Below are positions 31,838 through 35,821 of a stretch of 35,821 nucleotides of DNA, piece by piece; position 1 is the stretch's first letter, and every line of letters begins with the position of its first letter. The notes beneath the pieces were generated by a model. That model was not told where the DNA came from and ran no database searches. It worked only from the letters and a program-made list of their open reading frames with translations. The DNA comes from Oscillospiraceae bacterium (lineage in GTDB: Bacteria; Bacillota; Clostridia; Oscillospirales; Ruminococcaceae): NCBI GenBank assembly GCA_020024615.1, contig JAHHTP010000017.1, forward strand, positions 1 through 35,821. The letters run 5' to 3'. A program made the translations under genes and the position numbers.

Positions 31838-33124
31838 ATGATAGATTGTTATGAGCAGGCATTGCATTATATTCACACTAGAAGTCGATTGGGTTCACAA
31901 ATCAGCTTAAACCGAATGCGTAACTTAATGGAGTATTTGGGTAATCCACAGGAAAAATTACAGTTTGTCCATATTGCCGGTACCAATGGTAAAGGATCGG
32001 TCACAGCAATGACAGCTGAAATTTTACAGCGTTCGGGATATAAAACGGGAAGGTATGTGTCACCGTTTATTCTGGATTTCAGAGAGCGCATGATGGTAAA
32101 CGGGCAGATGATTTCCAAAGAGCAGCTGGTAAAGCTGGTGAATCAAATCCAACCAATTGTATGCGATATGGAGCAGGAGGATATGGCACCGACTGAATTT
32201 GAGGTGGTAACGGCGATTGCTTTTTGTTTTTTTGCAGAGATGGAATGCGAGATCGTTTGTTTGGAGGTTGGATTGGGAGGGAAGCTGGATCCTACCAATA
32301 TCATTAAACATCCGCTTTGCTGTGCAATTACCTCAATTGGACTGGATCATACAGCGATTCTTGGGGATACCATTGAGCAGATAGCAGGGGAGAAAGCTGG
32401 GATTATCAAAGAAGGATGTCCAGTTATCTGTGGTGCAGGTATTCCGGCAGAAGCGTTAAGTGCAATTTTTGAGCAGGCAGCAGCCAAACAGAGTACAGTG
32501 ATTTATCCAAATGCATCACAGATGCAGCTAAAAGGATTGTCCTTAAATGGTACCGATTTCAGTTATGACGGCAGGGATTATCACACGGCGTTGATCGGCG
32601 TGCATCAGATGGAGAACACTGTGACAGTTTTGGAAATATGCAAGGTTTTGCAGAGCAGGAGGATTTTTATTTCTCGAACGGCAATAGAGGAAGGGTTGCA
32701 TGATGTTTTCTTCCCAGCGCGAATGCAGGTTTTATGTAAAGATCCGATTATGTTGTTGGATGGTGGACATAATCCGCAAGGGATTGAAGCATTGACAAAA
32801 AGTTTAAAAGAACTTGGCATACAGAAAGTACATTTGATTATCGGTATGATGAAGGATAAGGACTGTTGTACTGTCATTCAAATGTTGTCCGGTTTAGCTG
32901 TATCGGTGCGATGCGTGACAGTTAATGATATGCCACGCGTTTGCCCGGCAGAGGAATTGGCACAGATATTTCGGGAGAGGTCTTCAGAGATGGAAAATGT
33001 ACAGGTATCGGAATATCTTGCAGATGCCATCAAAGAGGCAAAGGCTTCCTGCAAGCCGGGAGAGATTGTTTTAATCTGCGGTTCGCTGTATCTTGCGGAA
33101 CAGGTCATTGCAATCACAGCTTAA
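31838..33124 (+). CDS. folC: Folylpolyglutamate synthase / dihydrofolate synthase
   Basis: 428 residues. FolC adds glutamate to folates and, in bifunctional forms, to dihydropteroate. The P-loop GTNGKGS is at 48-54. The Mur-ligase-like core shows GLDHTAILGDTIEQIAGEKAGIIKEG and the C-terminal LLDGGHNPQGI. ATG 31838 is 5 bases after GGAGG; an ATG at 31826 would place that RBS inside the gene. folC next to valS is a common Firmicutes order. Whether dihydrofolate synthase activity is also present cannot be told by eye. A terminator follows at 33140. Confidence 0.95.
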   Translation: MIDCYEQALHYIHTRSRLGSQISLNRMRNLMEYLGNPQEKLQFVHIAGTNGKGSVTAMTAEILQRSGYKTGRYVSPFILDFRERMMVNGQMISKEQLVKLVNQIQPIVCDMEQEDMAPTEFEVVTAIAFCFFAEMECEIVCLEVGLGGKLDPTNIIKHPLCCAITSIGLDHTAILGDTIEQIAGEKAGIIKEGCPVICGAGIPAEALSAIFEQAAAKQSTVIYPNASQMQLKGLSLNGTDFSYDGRDYHTALIGVHQMENTVTVLEICKVLQSRRIFISRTAIEEGLHDVFFPARMQVLCKDPIMLLDGGHNPQGIEALTKSLKELGIQKVHLIIGMMKDKDCCTVIQMLSGLAVSVRCVTVNDMPRVCPAEELAQIFRERSSEMENVQVSEYLADAIKEAKASCKPGEIVLICGSLYLAEQVIAITA

Positions 33125-33139
33125 ATATAGAGAATATGC

Positions 33140-33171
33140 GCTTCGGTATGAATTGATACCGAAGCTTTTTT
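33140..33171 (+). terminator. Intrinsic terminator after folC
   Basis: A perfect 10-bp stem, GCTTCGGTAT (33140-33149) with ATACCGAAGC (33156-33165), and TTTTTT. Confidence 0.93.
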
Positions 33172-33237
33172 ATTTCGACAGATATTTTGGAAAGAAAAGG
33201 GTATACTATATCCAAATACAAAAAGGAGGTTAAAAAT

Positions 33238-33540
33238 ATGGTTGAAATTCAAACCGAAGGGGAAAATATGTCAGCAGTTCTGACAGGGGAGATTGATCAC
33301 CATGTGGCAAGGGATATGCGAATGCAGATTGATGAACAGATACAGCGATTGCTGCCACAAAAATTATATCTGGATTTCGGAGGAGTTACCTTTATGGACA
33401 GCAGTGGTATCGGGTTGGTGATGGGAAGATACCGGAATATGGCATCACTGGGTGGAAGTGTGGCAATCCGGAATGCAAGTGGACATCTTTTGCGGGTGAT
33501 GCGGCTTGCAGGCTTGGAACGCCTGGTAACTTTTGAGTAA
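33238..33540 (+). CDS. spoIIAA: Anti-sigma F factor antagonist SpoIIAA
   Basis: 100 residues, single STAS domain. Dephosphorylated SpoIIAA binds SpoIIAB and frees sigma-F in the forespore. The phosphorylation motif FMDSSGIGLVMGRY places the switch serine at S55, equivalent to B. subtilis S58. ATG 33238 is 7-8 bases after AGGAGG; an in-frame start at 33187 has no RBS. A TATACT box at 33202 lies upstream, but I see no clean sigma-H or sigma-A promoter. First gene of the spoIIA operon; the spoIIAB start is 13 bases after the stop. Confidence 0.95.
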   Translation: MVEIQTEGENMSAVLTGEIDHHVARDMRMQIDEQIQRLLPQKLYLDFGGVTFMDSSGIGLVMGRYRNMASLGGSVAIRNASGHLLRVMRLAGLERLVTFE

Positions 33541-33553
33541 AGGGGATGAAAAA

Positions 33554-34018
33554 ATGGTACATACCAAAACAGAAAAGCAGAATTTAATTAAGCTAAAAAT
33601 GGAGAGCAGGTCGGTCAATGAGGCATTTGCCAGAACGGCAGCTGGGGCATATCTGATGTCGTTTGACCCGACTTTGGAGGAATTAAATGATATTAAGACT
33701 GCCGTGTCAGAAGCGGTCACCAATGCGATTGTTCATGGGTACGCAGATTGTATTGGGGAGATTTCGATGGAATTTTATACCAAGCAACCTGGGGAGGTGT
33801 GGATTCGAATCGTTGACCACGGCTGCGGAATTGCGGATGTAAAACAGGCAATGGAGCCATTGTTTACCACCTGTTCCGATGCGGAGCGTTCGGGTTTGGG
33901 ATTTACCATGATGCAGTCGTTTTGTGATAAGGTACAGGTGCGGTCGGTGCCAGGAAAAGGAACAACTGTTACGCTAATGAAGCGATTATCAACAAGGGGG
34001 AGTCATGTGGCAAAATGA
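33554..34018 (+). CDS. spoIIAB: Anti-sigma F factor / serine kinase SpoIIAB
   Basis: 154 residues, GHKL ATPase fold. It binds sigma-F to hold it inactive and phosphorylates SpoIIAA. The ATP-binding boxes are EAVTNAIVHGY (N box, E53/N57), DHGCGIADV (G1, from D88) and RSGLGFTMM (G2). The start is ATG 33554 behind AAAGGGG; a TTG at 33533 would overlap spoIIAA and swallow the RBS. The 3' end overlaps sigF by 14 bases, indicating translational coupling that keeps anti-sigma and sigma in proportion. Confidence 0.96.
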   Translation: MVHTKTEKQNLIKLKMESRSVNEAFARTAAGAYLMSFDPTLEELNDIKTAVSEAVTNAIVHGYADCIGEISMEFYTKQPGEVWIRIVDHGCGIADVKQAMEPLFTTCSDAERSGLGFTMMQSFCDKVQVRSVPGKGTTVTLMKRLSTRGSHVAK

Positions 34019-34688
34019 AGAGCAGATTACAGGGCGTAATCTGTTTATAGAACAGAATTTGGGTTTGGTTCGGTTGTGTGCTAACCGATTTCGGGGAAAA
34101 GGGATGGAGTATGATGATTTATATGCAGCAGGATGTGTGGGTTTGATTAAGGCAGCGGATGGATTTGATGCTTCCAGAGGATTACAGTTTTCAACTTATG
34201 CAGTTCCAGTTATTTTAGGTGAGATTAAACGGCTGTTTCGTGAGGGCGGTGCAATTCGAGTGGGACGGCGGTTAAAAGAATTATCTTTGAAAATTGGAAG
34301 GCTGCGGGAAAGTTATTTGCAGAAGTATGGGGAAGAACCATCGGTGTCGATGATTGCGGATAAATTAGCAGTTTCAAATGAAGATGTGACACAGGCGATT
34401 CTGGCAGCTCAGCCGGTGAGTTCTCTGACAGTACGAGAAGATGAAGATGATGCTGGTGAACAGTGGGATATACCAGCAGATTCGTTTGAGGAATCTCTAC
34501 CGGAGCGCATTTCTTTGGAGCAGGCAATATCAGAATTGGATGAACGGGATCAAAGATTGATTTTTTTGCGGTATCATCAGGAGAAAACGCAAGCGCAGAC
34601 GGCTGAAATTTTGGGAACATCACAGGTGCAGATTTCCAGAAGGGAGAAAAAAATACTGCTGCACTTGCGGCAGCAGTTGGAAGTTTAA
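34005..34688 (+). CDS. sigF: RNA polymerase sigma-F factor (SpoIIAC)
   Basis: 227 residues, sigma-70 family, first forespore-specific sigma factor. Region 2 is seen as YDDLYAAGCVGLIKAADGFD and QFSTYAVPVILGEIKR. Region 3 starts near RVGRRLKELS. Region 4 has the helix-turn-helix TQAQTAEILGTSQVQISRREK. Operon position after spoIIAB fixes the identity against sigma-G, whose gene lies elsewhere. ATG 34005 has GGGGGAG only 2-3 bases upstream, and it overlaps spoIIAB. The stop is 2 bases from the stop of convergent metA, leaving no room for a terminator between the genes. Confidence 0.96.
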   Translation: MWQNEEQITGRNLFIEQNLGLVRLCANRFRGKGMEYDDLYAAGCVGLIKAADGFDASRGLQFSTYAVPVILGEIKRLFREGGAIRVGRRLKELSLKIGRLRESYLQKYGEEPSVSMIADKLAVSNEDVTQAILAAQPVSSLTVREDEDDAGEQWDIPADSFEESLPERISLEQAISELDERDQRLIFLRYHQEKTQAQTAEILGTSQVQISRREKKILLHLRQQLEV

Positions 34689-34690
34689 TA

Positions 34691-35608
34691 TTATGAAAGG
34701 GAACTTAAATCGTATGGAGTATCCTGATATACGACGAAGTTAAGCCAGTTGGTAAACAACAGATTTGCATGTGCCCGCCAGTTGAATTTTGGCGTTTTGC
34801 GGCAGTCATCTCCCGGATAGTAGTTATAAGGTAATTTGATTTCCAAGCCTTTGGAATAATCGCGCTGGAATTCATCGCCTAAGGTATTACGATCATATTC
34901 ATGATGTCCAGTAGCAAAGAAATGCTTGCCGTTGGTGGAAGCAACCAGGTTAATGCCTGCAATAGGAGAACGGGTCAGAATTTGAAGATCTGGACATTGC
35001 ATGACGGCCTGTTCGTCAATAGCAGTATGTCTGGAATGTGGGCAAAGGTATTCTTCATTAAATCCGCGCAGCAGAGGATGCTGCGGCTGAAGAACATCGT
35101 GTTCAAAAATACCAAACATTTTATCGGGCAAAGTATGCTTCTGGATACCATAATGATAATAAAGCCCGGCTTGTGCTCCCCAACAGATATGAAAGGTGGA
35201 ATAGACGTGAGTTAGGCTCCAATGCATGATTTGACAGAGTTCGGACCAATAGTCCACTTGTTCAAAAGGCATATGTTCCACCGGAGCTCCAGTAATGATG
35301 AGGCCGTCATAACGGTTATCCTTAATATCATCAAATGTTTTATAGAATTTTAAGAGATGTTCTGCGGATGTGTTTTTAGAAATATGAGAGGCCATCTGAA
35401 TCAAATCAATATTGACATGAATCGGTGTATTGCCAAGGAGGCGAAGTAATTGTGTTTCTGTTTCGACTTTTTTGGGCATGAGATTCAGAATGGCAATTTC
35501 CAGAGGGCGAATATCCTGGTGGGAAGCGCGTTCTTCATTCATGACAAATATATTTTCGTGTTCCAATATTTTAGTTGCTGGTAAATCGGATGGTATTTTA
35601 ATAGGCAT
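34691..35608 (-). CDS. metA: Homoserine O-acetyltransferase (MetA family)
   Basis: 305 residues. First committed step of methionine synthesis: acylation of homoserine. The catalytic Cys is C142 (HICWGAQAG) and the His/Glu pair is H235 and E237 (TGHHEYD), in the same numbering as B. cereus MetA. Residue 111 is Glu (TGAPVEHMPFEQV); in this family Glu111 selects acetyl-CoA, whereas E. coli has Gly and uses succinyl-CoA. I therefore call it acetyltransferase although tools often write succinyltransferase. RBS GGAGGG lies just before ATG. The leader is only about 25 nt, too short for a SAM riboswitch. Confidence 0.95.
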   Translation of the reverse strand: MPIKIPSDLPATKILEHENIFVMNEERASHQDIRPLEIAILNLMPKKVETETQLLRLLGNTPIHVNIDLIQMASHISKNTSAEHLLKFYKTFDDIKDNRYDGLIITGAPVEHMPFEQVDYWSELCQIMHWSLTHVYSTFHICWGAQAGLYYHYGIQKHTLPDKMFGIFEHDVLQPQHPLLRGFNEEYLCPHSRHTAIDEQAVMQCPDLQILTRSPIAGINLVASTNGKHFFATGHHEYDRNTLGDEFQRDYSKGLEIKLPYNYYPGDDCRKTPKFNWRAHANLLFTNWLNFVVYQDTPYDLSSLS

Positions 35609-35640
35609 ATAATCCCTCCTTATATATAATAATTGTAATT

Positions 35641-35669
35641 ATTATAGCAGATAAGCGGTTTGAGTGCAA
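35641..35669 (-). promoter_or_regulatory. Sigma-A promoter of metA
   Basis: On the minus strand: TTGCAC (35669-35664), 17-base spacer, TATAAT (35646-35641). Confidence 0.75.
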
Positions 35670-35779
35670 TATAGCGGCATTAGAAAAGCCAGAAAAGATG
35701 AAGATGATGTCGAAAAGAACAAAATAACGAAAGAAATACCTGCATTAACTATACAAAACACAGAATACGAAAAAAGCAG

Positions 35780-35808
35780 TTGACAAAAGGGGGTAAGCGT
35801 GATATAAT
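35780..35808 (+). promoter_or_regulatory. Sigma-A promoter reading out of the window
   Basis: TTGACA (35780-35785), 17-base spacer, TATAAT (35803-35808): perfect consensus. The transcript starts near 35815; its gene lies beyond the window. Confidence 0.85.
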
Positions 35809-35821
35809 AAACAAGCTGTCA

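Noticed and set aside
35609..35640. SAM riboswitch (S-box) upstream of metA
   Set aside because: The predicted leader is only about 25 nt, and no S-box sequence is seen upstream of the promoter.

Overview
This window looks like a chromosomal segment of a low-GC, anaerobic, endospore-forming member of the Clostridia. The evidence is a spoIIAA-spoIIAB-sigF operon, T-box leaders on aminoacyl-tRNA synthetase operons, an electron-bifurcating NfnAB pair, an iron-dependent alcohol dehydrogenase, a biotin-dependent carboxyl-transfer cluster, RqcH, and canonical sigma-A promoters with strong RBSs. I cannot name the genus from sequence alone.

Layout. 1-312: 3' end of a 5S rRNA, a hairpin, then tRNA-Met and tRNA-Trp. 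404-6792 (+): a divergent SRAP protein, PlsC-like acyltransferase, DagK-like lipid kinase, a 65-residue unknown protein, an acylphosphatase pseudogene with two in-frame stops, a cytoplasmic GH20 hexosaminidase and a P-loop protein with a degenerate second module. 6835-13997 (-): a redox/carboxylation block of three transcription units: nfnA-nfnB, a Fe-ADH with a Rex-like operator, and an MmdA-like/biotin carrier/OadA-like trio that lacks a sodium-pump subunit here and so resembles a soluble transcarboxylase. 14269-25499 (+): an alanine T-box and alaS head a same-strand run of HIT protein, comEC, holA, a Toprim (RNase M5-like) protein, MBOAT acyltransferase, DHHW protein and DUF3048 lipoprotein, closed by a strong terminator.

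25664-26990 (+) is the most unusual part. It has a consensus promoter, about 1.29 kb with no credible ORF, and a 13-bp terminator hairpin. The interior carries an imperfect duplication (offset about 430/418 nt). Within one helix of it, the differences between copies either keep base pairing or fall in a loop or bulge. A CCAA-centred motif recurs eight times. I read this as a very large structured non-coding RNA of unassigned class. Seven bases after it comes another consensus promoter, then a valine T-box driving rqcH-valS-folC (27032-33124).

33238-34688 (+) is the forespore sigma-F operon. It faces metA (34691-35608, -) with only 2 bp between stop codons. The window ends in a consensus + strand promoter for a gene outside it.

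Most protein calls rest on motifs that can be read directly. Promoters, operators and RNA structures were found by eye and are predictions.
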